A stretch of 64,000 nucleotides of DNA from Rhodopseudomonas palustris (GCF_007005445.1 NZ_CP041387.1:4789501-4853500), one strand, 5' to 3'; positions 17,541-27,645 are shown, counted from the first letter of the stretch. The notes: generated from the sequence alone by a model not told the origin. Translations and numbers: made by a program.

Positions 17541-18232
17541 GCGGGCCGCTGCTGCAGTTCCGCGGCGTGCAGTTCGGCTATCAGGCGCCGGTGCTGCGCG
17601 GCATTGATTTCGACGTCGAGGCAGGCTCGATCACCGCGGTGATGGGGCCGTCCGGAAGCGGCAAGAGCACGCTGCTGGCGCTCGCCGCCGGGCTCTTGAT
17701 GCCGGACGCCGGCGCGGTGCACCGCCGCAGCACGCGGCTCGGCATGGTGTTTCAGGATCCCGCGTTGCTGCCATGGCGCAACGCGCTCGACAACGTGGCG
17801 CTTCCGCTGATCGCGCTCGGCCTGCAGAAGCGCGAGCGCGGCGACCGCGCACGGGCGATGCTCGCGAATGTCGGCCTCTCCGGCGACGATGCCGGTAAGT
17901 ATCCGCGCCAGCTCTCCGGCGGGATGCGGCAGCGCGTGGCGCTGGCGCGGGCGCTGGTGGTCGAGCCGGATCTGCTCCTCTGCGATGAGCCGTTCAGCGC
18001 GCTCGATGCGCTGGTGCGAGCCGAGCTGTGGCGGATCCTGCGCGGCATCCATGCGCGCAGCGGCCTGACGATGCTGATCGTCACCCACGACGGCCCTGAG
18101 GCGATGCAATGCGATCGTCTCGCTATCCTGTCTGCGGGCCACATCGAGCAATTCGGCACACCGGCCGAGATCGCGCACCATCCCGTCAGCGACGTGGTGC
18201 GAACCTTCGTGGCCGCATCGACAGAGCGTTGA
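17537..18232 (+). CDS. ABC transporter ATP-binding protein, SsuB/TauB-like
   Basis: 231 residues. Walker A is GPSGSGKST, the Q-loop is VFQDPALLPWRN, the signature is [15 protein letters not shown], Walker B is LLLCDEPFSALDAL and the H-loop is IVTHDGPEAM. The sequence groups with nitrate/sulfonate/taurine importers. Its ATG overlaps the permease stop (ATGA), so the two are translationally coupled. It is the last gene of the five-gene unit and converges with a LysR gene 13 bases on. Confidence 0.92.
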   Translation: MSGPLLQFRGVQFGYQAPVLRGIDFDVEAGSITAVMGPSGSGKSTLLALAAGLLMPDAGAVHRRSTRLGMVFQDPALLPWRNALDNVALPLIALGLQKRERGDRARAMLANVGLSGDDAGKYPRQLSGGMRQRVALARALVVEPDLLLCDEPFSALDALVRAELWRILRGIHARSGLTMLIVTHDGPEAMQCDRLAILSAGHIEQFGTPAEIAHHPVSDVVRTFVAASTER

Positions 18233-18245
18233 CGCCGCCGCCGTC

Positions 18246-19124
18246 TCACTCGCGCGGCGGCGAGTGCGCGCCATTGGCGAGGAAGAACAGTTCGACCAGC
18301 CGCCCCTTCTTGCCGGCCAGCGCGAAGATGCACTCCGGCGATTCGGCGTCGAGCTCGGCGATTGGCACCTTGGCGATGCGGTCGACTCTGCTCGAGCCGT
18401 GCTCCCACATGAAGCCGACGCCGAGATGGTTGGCGACTGCCTCCAGCATGCCCTCGCGGGTGTTGACCACGATCGACGGGACCGGACGCAGGCCGGCAGT
18501 GCGGAATGCACGATCGACGGCGCGCTGGGTCGAGGAATCGCGGGTGCGGAACACCAGCGGATAGCGCATCAGTTCGGCGATCGTGACCTGCGGTTTCTTC
18601 TTCAGGGGATGGCTCGGATGGCACAGCGCCATGACGCGCTGCTCCAGGCAGATCTCGCGGCGGAAGCGGCGGTCGGCCGGCACGTCCGGCAGCACGCCGA
18701 TGTCGACGCGCTGATCGACCACCGCGGCGACGATCGCCGACCAGCTTCCGATTTCGATCGCGATCTGCACCTTGGGGTACATCTGCTTGAAGGTTGCGAT
18801 CAGCGCCATGCCGGGCATCGAGTTGCCGAGCCCGACGCGGAGTTCGCCGCCGGCCAGCTCCTCGCGCTGCGACAGGATCGATAGCGCGTCGGTCTCGATC
18901 GCCTGCATCCGGCTGGTGGCGCCGTAGAGCTGCCGGCACAGCGAGGTCGGAATCAGGTTGGCGCCGTGGCGCTCGAACAGCGCCACGCCGAATTCGCCTT
19001 CGAGTTCGCGCACCGATTGTGCCACCGCCGATTGCGTCACGCCGATCCGCCGCGCTGCGGCTGCAAAGCTGCCGGCATCGAACACGGCGTTGACGGCGCG
19101 CACCCGCGCCGAAGTCAGGGCCAT
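18246..19124 (-). CDS. LysR-family transcriptional regulator
   Basis: 292 residues. The N-terminal winged helix-turn-helix (FDAGSFAAAARRIGVTQSAV) is followed by a LysR substrate-binding domain (RVGLGNSMPGMALIATF, IGVLPDVPADRRF). It is transcribed away from the phosphodiester importer operon starting at 19252, with 127 bases between. The usual LysR layout therefore predicts control of that operon and of itself. It also converges with the hydrogenase operon but is less likely to regulate it. The inducer is unknown. Confidence 0.93.
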   Translation of the reverse strand: MALTSARVRAVNAVFDAGSFAAAARRIGVTQSAVAQSVRELEGEFGVALFERHGANLIPTSLCRQLYGATSRMQAIETDALSILSQREELAGGELRVGLGNSMPGMALIATFKQMYPKVQIAIEIGSWSAIVAAVVDQRVDIGVLPDVPADRRFRREICLEQRVMALCHPSHPLKKKPQVTIAELMRYPLVFRTRDSSTQRAVDRAFRTAGLRPVPSIVVNTREGMLEAVANHLGVGFMWEHGSSRVDRIAKVPIAELDAESPECIFALAGKKGRLVELFFLANGAHSPPRE

Positions 19125-19142
19125 CGGGCTCGTTGCTCCGCC

Positions 19143-19161
19143 TCACCAGGAAACCTGGTGA
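19143..19161. promoter_or_regulatory. Perfect inverted repeat in the LysR/importer divergent region
   Basis: TCACCAGG (19143-19150), three bases, CCTGGTGA (19154-19161): 8-bp perfect arms, 20 bases upstream of the lysR start. A second imperfect dyad (CATAA at 19166-19170, TTATG at 19187-19191) follows. Either could be a LysR-type binding site. Confidence 0.5.
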
Positions 19162-19251
19162 AAGCCATAAGCAAAGCTGGCGACCGTTATGTGACTGTCA
19201 GACGCCGCCCGTAACCCTGTGCCGCATCGCAACCAGGTCAGGGGACAGGTG

Positions 19252-20398
<1,147 letters not shown>

Positions 20399-20406
<8 letters not shown>

Positions 20407-21358
20407 GGTCACCATGTCCGACGCCGCCGTCGCGCTGCGCGATCTCGACGCGCCTGTAACTGTGCGCGCTTTGACCAAGCCGCGTCGCCGTAGTCGCGGC
20501 ACCGTCGCCTACGGTCTGGTCGCACCGGCGTTCACGCTGATGATGTTGATGCTGCTGGGGCCGCTCGCCGGCGTGATCGCGCTGTCGTTCACCGATTATC
20601 AGCTCGGCGCACCGTCGTTCGCCTGGATCGGCCTTGCCAATTATCAGCAACTGTTCGCCGACCGGGTGTTCTGGATCTCGCTCACCAACACGCTGACTTA
20701 CGCGGTGATCGTGGTGCCGGGCTCGGTCGCGCTCGGCCTCGGCGTGGCGATGCTGATCGAGAGCGGCACGCGCTTTCGCAGCTTCTATCGCACCATCTAC
20801 TTCCTGCCGGTGATGGCGACCCTGATCGCGATGGCGATCGTGTGGGAGTTCATGCTGCATCCGCAGTTCGGTCTGGTGAACGGGCTTATCAAGATGGTCG
20901 GCTTCGCGCCGCATCCGTGGCTGCAGGATCGCGGCACCGCGCTGTACGCGCTGTGTGTGATCGGGATCTGGCAGGCGGTCGGCTTCAACATGGTGCTGTT
21001 CCTGGCCGGGCTGATGTCGATCCCGAAGCATCTCTATGACGCTGCCGAGATCGATGGCGCCGCGAGTGCGTGGTCGCGGTTCCGGCTGGTAACGTGGCCG
21101 ATGCTCGGACCGGTGACGCTGTTTGTGGTGGTGATCACCGGCATCCGGTCGTTTCAGGTGTTCGACACCGTCCACGTCCTCACCAAGGGCGGGCCGTCGA
21201 AGTCCACCGAGGTGCTGATCCACACCATGTACATGGAAGGCTTCGAGTTCTTCCGCTCCGGCTACGCCGCCGCGGTGACGGTGGTGTTCCTCGGCCTGGT
21301 GCTGTTGCTGACCCTGGTGAAGTCGCGGCTCGCCGCCAAGCAGGTGCACTACGCATGA
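20399..21358 (+). CDS. ABC transporter permease, UgpA/MalF type
   Basis: 319 residues, about six membrane helices, with the coupling loop DAAEIDGAASAWSRFRLVTW typical of carbohydrate-type permeases. A cytoplasmic N-terminal stretch of about 35 residues precedes helix 1. The ATG at 20399 overlaps the ATPase stop by 8 bases; a second ATG at 20414 is also possible. It pairs with the next gene to form the channel. The nearest functional template is the glycerol-3-phosphate/glycerophosphodiester importer UgpABCE. Confidence 0.9.
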
Positions 21359-22191
21359 TCGCCGCGCGACGAAGCCTGATCCGCTCCAGCCTCCGCCACG
21401 CCGCTCTGATGTTCGGCGCGGTGCTGATGCTGGCGCCGTTCGTCTGGATGCTATCGACCGCGTCGAAGCCACCGGACGAAATCTACTCCAGCGATCTGCA
21501 TCTGATCCCGCATCATTTCGCGCTGTGGGACAATCTGCGCATCGCGTTCGGCAAGGCTGATCTCGGTCGCTTCCTGCTCAACGGCGTGATCGTCACGGTG
21601 TCGATCTTCGCGCTGCAGGTGCTGATCGCGCTGCCGGCCGCCTATGCGCTCGCCAAGCTGCGTTTTGTCGGGCGCAAGACGCTGTTCGCGCTGGTTTTGT
21701 TCGGCATCCTGATCCCGCCGCAGGCGACCGCGATCCCGGTGTTCCTGCTGCTGCATCAGCTCGGCGCGCTCGACAGCTACGCGGCACTGGTGTTGCCGTT
21801 CACCATCTCGGTGTTCGGCATCTTTCTGATGCGGCAGTTCTTCATGACCGTGCCGGACGATCTGCTCGACGCCGCGCGGATGGACGGGATGTCGGAGTTC
21901 GCGATCGTCTGGCGGGTGATGCTGCCGACCGCGATTCCCGCGGTCACCGCGTTCGGCATCTTCTCGGTGGTGGCGCACTGGAACGATTATTTCTGGCCGC
22001 TGATCGTGCTCAACAGCCAGCAATATTACACGCCGCCGCTCGCGGTCGCGCATTTCCGCAACGCCGAGGCCGGCACCAGCTACGGCCCGCTGATGGCCGC
22101 CGCGATCGTGATCATCACCCCGCTCGTCGTCGCCTTCCTGCTCGCGCAGCGCCGCTTCATCGAAGGCATCACTTTGACCGGACTCAAGTAA
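21355..22191 (+). CDS. ABC transporter permease, UgpE/MalG type
   Basis: 278 residues with six predicted membrane helices and the coupling loop DAARMDGMSEFAIVWRVMLP. The start overlaps the previous stop (ATGA at 21355-21358). It is the second half of the heterodimeric importer channel, partner of the preceding permease. Confidence 0.92.
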   Translation: MIAARRSLIRSSLRHAALMFGAVLMLAPFVWMLSTASKPPDEIYSSDLHLIPHHFALWDNLRIAFGKADLGRFLLNGVIVTVSIFALQVLIALPAAYALAKLRFVGRKTLFALVLFGILIPPQATAIPVFLLLHQLGALDSYAALVLPFTISVFGIFLMRQFFMTVPDDLLDAARMDGMSEFAIVWRVMLPTAIPAVTAFGIFSVVAHWNDYFWPLIVLNSQQYYTPPLAVAHFRNAEAGTSYGPLMAAAIVIITPLVVAFLLAQRRFIEGITLTGLK

Positions 22192-22213
22192 TCCAACCCA
22201 ACAGGAGATCGAC

Positions 22214-23494
22214 ATGCTGAAGAGATGGTTCGCCGCAGCCGCGATGACGCTGGTTGCGGGTATCGCCCACGCCCAGCAGCAGACCGAAGTAGTGCTGCAG
22301 TTCCCGTATCCGGAGCTGTTCACCGAGACCCATAAGCGGATCGCCGAAGAATTCGCCAAGGTGCATCCGGAGATCAAGGTCAGCTTCCGTGCGCCTTACG
22401 AGTCGTATGAAGAGGCTACCCAGAAGGTGCTGCGCGAGGCGGTGACCAATCAGTTGCCCGACGTTACCTTCCAGGGCCTGAACCGCATCCGCGTGCTGGT
22501 CGACAAGAACATCCCGGCGCCGCTCGACGGCTACATCGCGGCCGAGAAGGACTTCGACAAGCAGGGCTTCCACCAGGCGATGTACGATATCGGTACCGCC
22601 AGCGGCAAAGTCTATGCGCTGCCGTTCGCGATCTCGCTGCCGATCGTCTACGTCAATCTCGACCTGGTGAAAAAGGCCGGCGGCGATGTGAACAACCTGC
22701 CGACCACCTGGGACGGCCTGCTCGACCTCGCCAAGAAGGTCAAGGCGCTCGGCCCCGACTCCAACGGCATCACCTACGCCTGGGACATCACCGGCAACTG
22801 GCTGTGGCAGGCGCCGGTGTTCGCGCGCGGCGGCACCATGCTCAATGCCGACGAGACCAAGGTGGCGTTCGACGGCCCCGAAGGCCAGTTCGCGATGCGC
22901 ACCATCGCCCGCCTGGTCACCGAGGGCGGCATGCCGAATCTCGACCAGCCGTCGATGCGCGCCACCTTCGCGGCCGGCAAGACCGGGATCCACATCACCT
23001 CGACCTCCGACCTGAAGAAGACCACCGACATGATCGGCGGAAAGTTCGCGCTGAAGACGATCGCGTTCCCGGACGTCGTCAAGCCGAACGGCCGGCTGCC
23101 GGCCGGCGGCAACGTCGTGCTGATCACCGCGAAGGACAAGGCCAAGCGCGACGCCGCCTGGCAAGTGGTGAAGTTCTGGACCGGCCCGAAGGGCGCGGCG
23201 ATCATGGCCGAGACCACCGGCTACATGCCGCCCAACAAGGTCGCCAATGACGTCTATCTGAAGGACTTCTACGCCAACAACCCGAACAACTACACTGCCG
23301 TCAGCCAACTTGCGCTACTGACCAAGTGGTATGCGTTCCCCGGCGACAACGGCCTGAAGATCACCGACGTGATCAAGGATCATCTCAACTCGATCGTCTC
23401 CGGCGCGCGCGCCAAGGAGCCGGATGCGGTGCTGGCCGACATGACCCGCGACGTCCAGAACCTGCTGCCGAAGACCGTCGGCGCCGCCAAGTAA
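22214..23494 (+). CDS. ABC transporter substrate-binding protein, family 1 (UgpB-like)
   Basis: 426 residues with a Sec signal peptide (MLKRWFAAAAMTLVAGIAHA). The mature part has the family-1 solute-binding pattern: FAKVHPEIKVSF, LPDVTFQGLNRI, and GTASGKVYALPFAISLPIVY in the middle. An AGGAG site lies ahead of the ATG. It is followed by a strong hairpin and then by two phosphodiesterase genes, which suggests a phosphodiester such as a glycerophosphodiester as ligand. This is inference from context, not from binding residues. Confidence 0.88.
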   Translation: MLKRWFAAAAMTLVAGIAHAQQQTEVVLQFPYPELFTETHKRIAEEFAKVHPEIKVSFRAPYESYEEATQKVLREAVTNQLPDVTFQGLNRIRVLVDKNIPAPLDGYIAAEKDFDKQGFHQAMYDIGTASGKVYALPFAISLPIVYVNLDLVKKAGGDVNNLPTTWDGLLDLAKKVKALGPDSNGITYAWDITGNWLWQAPVFARGGTMLNADETKVAFDGPEGQFAMRTIARLVTEGGMPNLDQPSMRATFAAGKTGIHITSTSDLKKTTDMIGGKFALKTIAFPDVVKPNGRLPAGGNVVLITAKDKAKRDAAWQVVKFWTGPKGAAIMAETTGYMPPNKVANDVYLKDFYANNPNNYTAVSQLALLTKWYAFPGDNGLKITDVIKDHLNSIVSGARAKEPDAVLADMTRDVQNLLPKTVGAAK

Positions 23495-23509
23495 CGAAAG
23501 AACCTCCCG

Positions 23510-23538
23510 GCGACGGAGCGCTTGCCGCGCTCCGTCGC
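23510..23538 (+). terminator. Intercistronic hairpin after the binding-protein gene
   Basis: A 12-bp perfect stem (23510-23521 with 23527-23538, loop TTGCC) lies between the binding-protein stop and the first phosphodiesterase start. It has no U-tract. Hairpins here often protect the abundant binding-protein mRNA and lower downstream expression, so partial attenuation is likely rather than full termination. Confidence 0.65.
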
Positions 23539-23558
23539 GTCACGTTCTGGAGCGGGCC

Positions 23559-24383
23559 ATGAAACTGATCCATCTCAGCGACATCCACCTCACCACGGCG
23601 GGCGCGACGATCGGCGGCCGCAATCCGCGGCTGAATTTCGAGCGGGCGCTGACCCATATCTTGCGCGACCATCACGATGCCGAACTGATGGTGATCACCG
23701 GCGATCTGTCGGATTGGGGCGACGCTGACGACTATCGCTGGCTGAAGGCGCAGCTTGACGCGTTTCCGATTCCGGTGCGGCTGTGCATTGGCAATCACGA
23801 TTCCCGCGAGAATTTCCTCAGCGTGTTTCCGGACTATGCCGACGAGCATGGCCTGGCGCAGGGCGTGGTCGATACGCCGGCCGGTCGGTGCCTGCTGCTC
23901 GACACGGCCGAGGCCGGCACCCATGCGGGGCGCTATTGCGACACGCGCAGGGCGTGGCTGACCCGGCAGCTCGCCGAACATCCCGGGCCGTTCCTGCTGT
24001 TCATGCATCACAATCCGATGCCGACGCATCTCGGCCCGATGGACCAGATCGGGCTGCTGGACGAGGGCGCGTTTCGCCAGATCGTCGGCCGGCACCGCGA
24101 CCGCATCCGCCACATCTTCTTCGGCCATTGCCATCTGCCGCTGGCCGGCTCGGTCGCCGGCGTGCCGGTCAGCTCGCTGCGCGGCACCAACCATGCCAGC
24201 TATCCGCTGTTCTCCGAGCGCCGGCTGCTGAGCGCTTCCGACCTGCCGGAGTCCTACGGCGTGGTGTTCTTCGGCGACGACTACGTCACCGTCCACATGG
24301 TCGAGTTCGGCTACACCGGCGAGGTCCGGGTCGAGGGCTCGCCCGACTACAGCGCCTGGAACAGGGAGACCATGCTGCGATGA
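23559..24383 (+). CDS. GpdQ/CpdA-like metallophosphodiesterase 1
   Basis: 274 residues with all the metal-binding blocks of the calcineurin-like phosphoesterases: SDIHL, GDLSDWG, GNHD, MHHNP and GHCHLP. There is no signal peptide, so it acts in the cytoplasm. It resembles GpdQ (glycerophosphodiesterase) and class III cyclic-nucleotide phosphodiesterases, which are dinuclear metal enzymes cleaving phosphodiesters. Its place directly behind an Ugp-like importer favours hydrolysis of the imported phosphodiester. It overlaps the next gene by 4 bases. Confidence 0.88.
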   Translation: MKLIHLSDIHLTTAGATIGGRNPRLNFERALTHILRDHHDAELMVITGDLSDWGDADDYRWLKAQLDAFPIPVRLCIGNHDSRENFLSVFPDYADEHGLAQGVVDTPAGRCLLLDTAEAGTHAGRYCDTRRAWLTRQLAEHPGPFLLFMHHNPMPTHLGPMDQIGLLDEGAFRQIVGRHRDRIRHIFFGHCHLPLAGSVAGVPVSSLRGTNHASYPLFSERRLLSASDLPESYGVVFFGDDYVTVHMVEFGYTGEVRVEGSPDYSAWNRETMLR

Positions 24384-25204
24384 AGTTCGTCGTTCTCACC
24401 GATACGCATTTCGTCGCCCGCGGCCGCCGCATCTACGGGCTCGATCCGGCCGAACGGCTCACCGCCGCGGTGGCGCGGATCAACCGTGAGCATCCCGACA
24501 TCGCCTTCGTGATCGTCACCGGAGATCTGGCGCATTGGGGCGAGGAGCCGGCTTACGACAATCTGGCTTCGGTGCTGGCGGGATTGCGCGCGCCGACGAT
24601 CCTGATGATGGGCAATCACGACAAGCGCGAGGCCTTCGCCAAGTTTTTTCCCGGCGTGCCGCGCGATACGAACGGCTTCGTGCACACCGTGCAGGTGTTC
24701 GAGGCGGCGACGATCGTCACGCTGGACACGCTGAATGAAGCCGCGCCGAACCACGAGGGCCTGCTGTGCGAGGCGCGGCTGGCGTTCCTCGAACACGCGC
24801 TGGCGGAAGCGCCGGCCGACCGGCCGCTGCTGCTGTTCCAGCATCACCCGCCGTTCGACACCGGCTTGCGCTACATGGATACGATCCGTCTCGCCAATCC
24901 GGATGCAGAGTGGGAGGTGATCGCCCGCACTCGCAAGCCGGACTATCTGTTCATGGGGCATCTGCACCGGCCGATCTCGGGCGTGTGGCGCGGCATCCCG
25001 TATCACATCCAGCGCGGGCTGGCGCATCAGGTCGCGTTCGATCTCGTCGCCGAGGGCCACATCCCGGGCTCGCACGAGCCGCCGGACTACGCCCATGTCA
25101 GCGTCGAGGCGGATCGCATCGTCATCCACCAGTGCTCGTTCATGTATGACGGGCCGTTGTTCTCGCTGCACGACAGTGTTGCGCTGCACCGCGCCTCGTT
25201 CTGA
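24380..25204 (+). CDS. GpdQ/CpdA-like metallophosphodiesterase 2
   Basis: 274 residues, the same length as its neighbour and clearly a diverged paralogue. Metal motifs are TDTHF, GDLAHWG, GNHD, QHHPP and GHLHRP. The ATG overlaps the previous stop (ATGA). Notable differences from its neighbour are Thr for Ser in the first block and Gln-His-His in the fourth, so the two may differ in substrate, for example diester versus monoester or different head groups. It is the last gene of the importer operon and converges with the glycosyltransferase gene. Confidence 0.88.
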   Translation: MKFVVLTDTHFVARGRRIYGLDPAERLTAAVARINREHPDIAFVIVTGDLAHWGEEPAYDNLASVLAGLRAPTILMMGNHDKREAFAKFFPGVPRDTNGFVHTVQVFEAATIVTLDTLNEAAPNHEGLLCEARLAFLEHALAEAPADRPLLLFQHHPPFDTGLRYMDTIRLANPDAEWEVIARTRKPDYLFMGHLHRPISGVWRGIPYHIQRGLAHQVAFDLVAEGHIPGSHEPPDYAHVSVEADRIVIHQCSFMYDGPLFSLHDSVALHRASF

Positions 25205-25210
25205 CGTGCC

Positions 25211-26101
25211 TCAGCGGGCCGTGAGGTTTCGCGCAGCTTCCAGATGCGGCGCCAGCAGCTCCATTACCACCCGGCGCTTGTCGCGCATGATCTCGGGCTC
25301 GCCCATCTGGCCGACTTCGTGCAGCCAGGTGCCGCACCACTGGAACGGCCCGTCATAGGTCGCGAGGCCCTCGCGGTACGGCACGAAGCGCGACGGGGAT
25401 TGCTGGAGCTTGGCGAGGTCGAGCTTGCTGTACAGCGGACCCCAGTTGCCGCCGCCGGTATCGAGGCCGAGAAACCAGTCCTGGCCGAAGTCGAGCGGCA
25501 GGTCGCGCACCGCGGCAAACCGCATCATGGTGAAGCCGGCCCACAGAAACCAGCGCTCGCTCGGCGGTTCGGTGGTGCGGACGTAGCCATAGACGTTCTG
25601 GGTGGCGAGCGGCGCGAACGGATCGTCCGGCGCGGTCGGAAACAGATCGTGGTCGAGCAGGCCGAACATCTCCGGCGCGCCCGGCCGGATGATGTTGTGC
25701 CAGATCCAGTTCAGCACGATGCCGTGCGAACGGCTGCTTTTCTGCCACGGATTCTCCGGCGCGCGCAGATACGGCACGCCGTGGTCGCCGGCGATCCGTT
25801 CGATCTCGGCGGCGCGGTCGTCGTCGGGCGAATTGTCGACCACGACGTACAACGCATCCGGCACGAACAGCCGGATCAGCGGGATCTGCAGATCGATCGC
25901 CTGCGGGTCCTGATATGCCACGGTGAACAGCGCGCGCCGGCCGATGATCACCTTCGCCACCGCGGCAGGATCGCCGAGCTTGGCGGGCTGCCTCCGGTAG
26001 CGCCGGTCGATCCGGTTGTAGCGGGCGGTTTTCAGTCCCTGCGACAGCGGCCGCAGCCGCTTCCAGTCGGAGAGGGTGTAGTCGGAGAGCTTCTTCGGCA
26101 C
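25211..26101 (-). CDS. GT-A-like glycosyltransferase, family uncertain
   Basis: About 296 residues from a GTG at 26101 (VPKKLSDYTLSDWKRLRPLS), 14 bases after the methyltransferase stop. The N-terminal half contains a GT-A-like nucleotide-sugar region (YVVVDNSPDDDRAAEIERI) and a DxD-type element (GLLDHDLFP), both usual for family-2-like glycosyltransferases. There are no membrane helices. The frame is open far upstream but would run through the methyltransferase gene, so the short start is preferred. With the FkbM-type neighbour it probably decorates a surface glycan. Substrate unknown. Confidence 0.65.
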   Translation of the reverse strand: MPKKLSDYTLSDWKRLRPLSQGLKTARYNRIDRRYRRQPAKLGDPAAVAKVIIGRRALFTVAYQDPQAIDLQIPLIRLFVPDALYVVVDNSPDDDRAAEIERIAGDHGVPYLRAPENPWQKSSRSHGIVLNWIWHNIIRPGAPEMFGLLDHDLFPTAPDDPFAPLATQNVYGYVRTTEPPSERWFLWAGFTMMRFAAVRDLPLDFGQDWFLGLDTGGGNWGPLYSKLDLAKLQQSPSRFVPYREGLATYDGPFQWCGTWLHEVGQMGEPEIMRDKRRVVMELLAPHLEAARNLTAR

Positions 26102-26115
26102 AGTGCGGTCTCGCT

Positions 26116-26853
26116 TCAGGCAGAGGCTGTCGCGGCTTGGGCGCGGGTCCAAACTTCGGTGCAGACCATCTCGCCGCAGGTACTCAACGCCGCATCGCGC
26201 GCGAAGCCCTGCGCGCCGAGATGCAGGCGCAATCCGTGAATCACGCCGGGGTCGACTCCGGCAAGATGAAATTCGGCAATCACAGCGCGCAGATGCTGCA
26301 TCGGACAGGCCGGCAGGATGTCGACCTCCATGCCTTCGGCGTCCAGGACCAGCACGGTCGGGTCGCAGGTCGCGATCACTTCCGCGATCGCCCGGACCGG
26401 AACCTCGACAGTGGTTCGATGGCTGCCGCCGATCGCCGCACCGAGCCAGCTTCCCTCGCCGATCGCCAGCCTCGCGGTGCCGGCCTGCGAGCCGACCGCA
26501 GCGCGCTCCAGCCTCACCGGCAGGCGGTTGAGGGTGAAATTGTCGGACGCGACCGCCGCCGCCGCAGGGTTCGGCTCGAACGCGACGACGTTGGCGGCGC
26601 CGACGATCCGCGCCGCTGTCAACGACACCACGCCCATGCAGGCACCGATCTCGACGATGCGGTCGCCGGGCCGGACCACGGCCTTGACGGCAGCGCGTTC
26701 GGGAGCCTCGTAATCGCCGGACAGCAGGGCATGGATCATGCCTTTCGGCACGCCGTGGCGGTAGCCGACCAGCGTCAAGCCGTCGAACGGCACCGTGCGC
26801 GCCCGGAACAGGCGGCGCAACCGGGTGCGCAGGCGATCGAGCAGAGCGGTCAA
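26116..26853 (-). CDS. FkbM-family SAM-dependent methyltransferase
   Basis: 245 residues. The SAM-binding motif is RIVEIGACMGVVSLTAA, followed by VVAFEPNPAAAAVASDN and a later VLVLDAEGMEVDILPAC, the usual FkbM pattern with an acidic Asp-Glu pair. FkbM enzymes O-methylate sugars or polyketides. It is the first gene of a leftward pair with the glycosyltransferase, consistent with glycan methylation. The start is the ATG at 26853. Confidence 0.85.
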   Translation of the reverse strand: MTALLDRLRTRLRRLFRARTVPFDGLTLVGYRHGVPKGMIHALLSGDYEAPERAAVKAVVRPGDRIVEIGACMGVVSLTAARIVGAANVVAFEPNPAAAAVASDNFTLNRLPVRLERAAVGSQAGTARLAIGEGSWLGAAIGGSHRTTVEVPVRAIAEVIATCDPTVLVLDAEGMEVDILPACPMQHLRAVIAEFHLAGVDPGVIHGLRLHLGAQGFARDAALSTCGEMVCTEVWTRAQAATASA

Positions 26854-27162
26854 GACAGTCGTCCTCGCTGAACCTGGCAGCCCCCGCTGCCGAAATCAGC
26901 AGCTTATGCTGGATCAGGCAAGTCCGCCGGGAGCATCGGATCGGTTGCAACCGGCAGCAATCGGCGATCCCCCGCATGGATCGCCACGCCCTCAAAGGAT
27001 ACGGCTGAAACGGTCAGGGATGTCAGCAGCGGTGCCCCGCCCACAAGCTGGGCTGGCGTGCTCGAAGTGGGCTTCGGATACCGCAAAGCGGTATGTTCAC
27101 GGAAAAGTTGCGATTCTTCCAGGTTCCTGTCGCGCAGTAATGCGAATCCGTTGCATTCGTGA

Positions 27163-27191
27163 TTGACAATTTCTGCATTGCGATAGACTAA
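27163..27191 (+). promoter_or_regulatory. Promoter for the small membrane protein gene at 27287
   Basis: A perfect TTGACA at 27163-27168 is followed by a weaker -10 (TAGACT at 27184-27189 with a 15-base spacer, or GACTAA at 27186-27191 with 17). The 433-base gap 26854-27286 otherwise holds only the leader hairpin at 27202-27227 and no recognisable gene. Confidence 0.6.
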
Positions 27192-27201
27192 AGTTCGTAG
27201 T

Positions 27202-27227
27202 GCGGAGCCCTCGCTGCGGGGCTCTGC
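27202..27227 (+). other. Leader hairpin in the 5' UTR of the gene at 27287
   Basis: A stem of 9 pairs with one G-U (27202-27210 with 27219-27227, 8-base loop) begins just after the expected transcription start. It does not cover the ribosome site (AAAGGAG near 27274). It could stabilise the mRNA or regulate it; no known riboswitch or leader class is recognised. Confidence 0.4.
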
Positions 27228-27286
27228 GCGAGGGCGTTCTCGGTCCTCGTCCCAGATGGCAGCGATCCAGTCAAAGGAGCAGCGCC

Positions 27287-27595
27287 GTGAACTTCCTGGT
27301 CAAAGCCTTCTACCAAATCCCTGTGATCGGCTGGCTGGTGAAGGACGCCAAGCATGGCAGCCCGGAGGCGCCGTATTTCTTCCTGTTCAACGCCGTGGTC
27401 GTGGGTGCTGCGTTGATCTACGTGTTCGGCTATCCGCTGGTGATCACCGTGGCGGTGGCCGGCGCGTTCGCCGGAATCGCCGGCCTGGTGGTGCTGACCG
27501 CCGGCGATGCTTTCGACAAGCGAGCCTCGCAGCCCGCGACCGACGTCCGCCGCGCCAAGCCGGCGACGGTGCGCCCTCTGAAGAAAGCCGCCTGA
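27287..27595 (+). CDS. Small membrane protein of unknown function
   Basis: 102 residues from a GTG at 27287 preceded by a good AAAGGAG site. Two closely spaced hydrophobic helices (FLFNAVVVGAALIYVFGYPL and VITVAVAGAFAGIAGLVVLT) are followed by a basic, Ala/Lys-rich cytoplasmic tail of about 30 residues ending RPLKKAA. I do not recognise a family. It is a single-gene unit with a strong promoter element, a leader hairpin and a strong terminator, so it is probably well expressed. Confidence 0.75.
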   Translation: MNFLVKAFYQIPVIGWLVKDAKHGSPEAPYFFLFNAVVVGAALIYVFGYPLVITVAVAGAFAGIAGLVVLTAGDAFDKRASQPATDVRRAKPATVRPLKKAA

Positions 27596-27645
27596 TCGGC
27601 TCACGGCTTCTCCGGCAGAGTGATGCCGGTTCGGTTTTGATGACA

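Noticed and set aside
18233..18262. GC hairpin between the importer ATPase and lysR
   Set aside because: It overlaps the lysR coding end and has no U-tract, so it cannot be called a terminator with confidence.
14945..18511. An open frame of over 1,100 codons on the minus strand across the hydrogenase and importer genes
   Set aside because: It is a GC-rich shadow frame with no domain pattern; the opposite strand carries clear family proteins.
26102..26995. Upstream extension of the glycosyltransferase frame
   Set aside because: It runs antiparallel in composition through the methyltransferase gene and has no domain; the GTG at 26101 fits the gene order.
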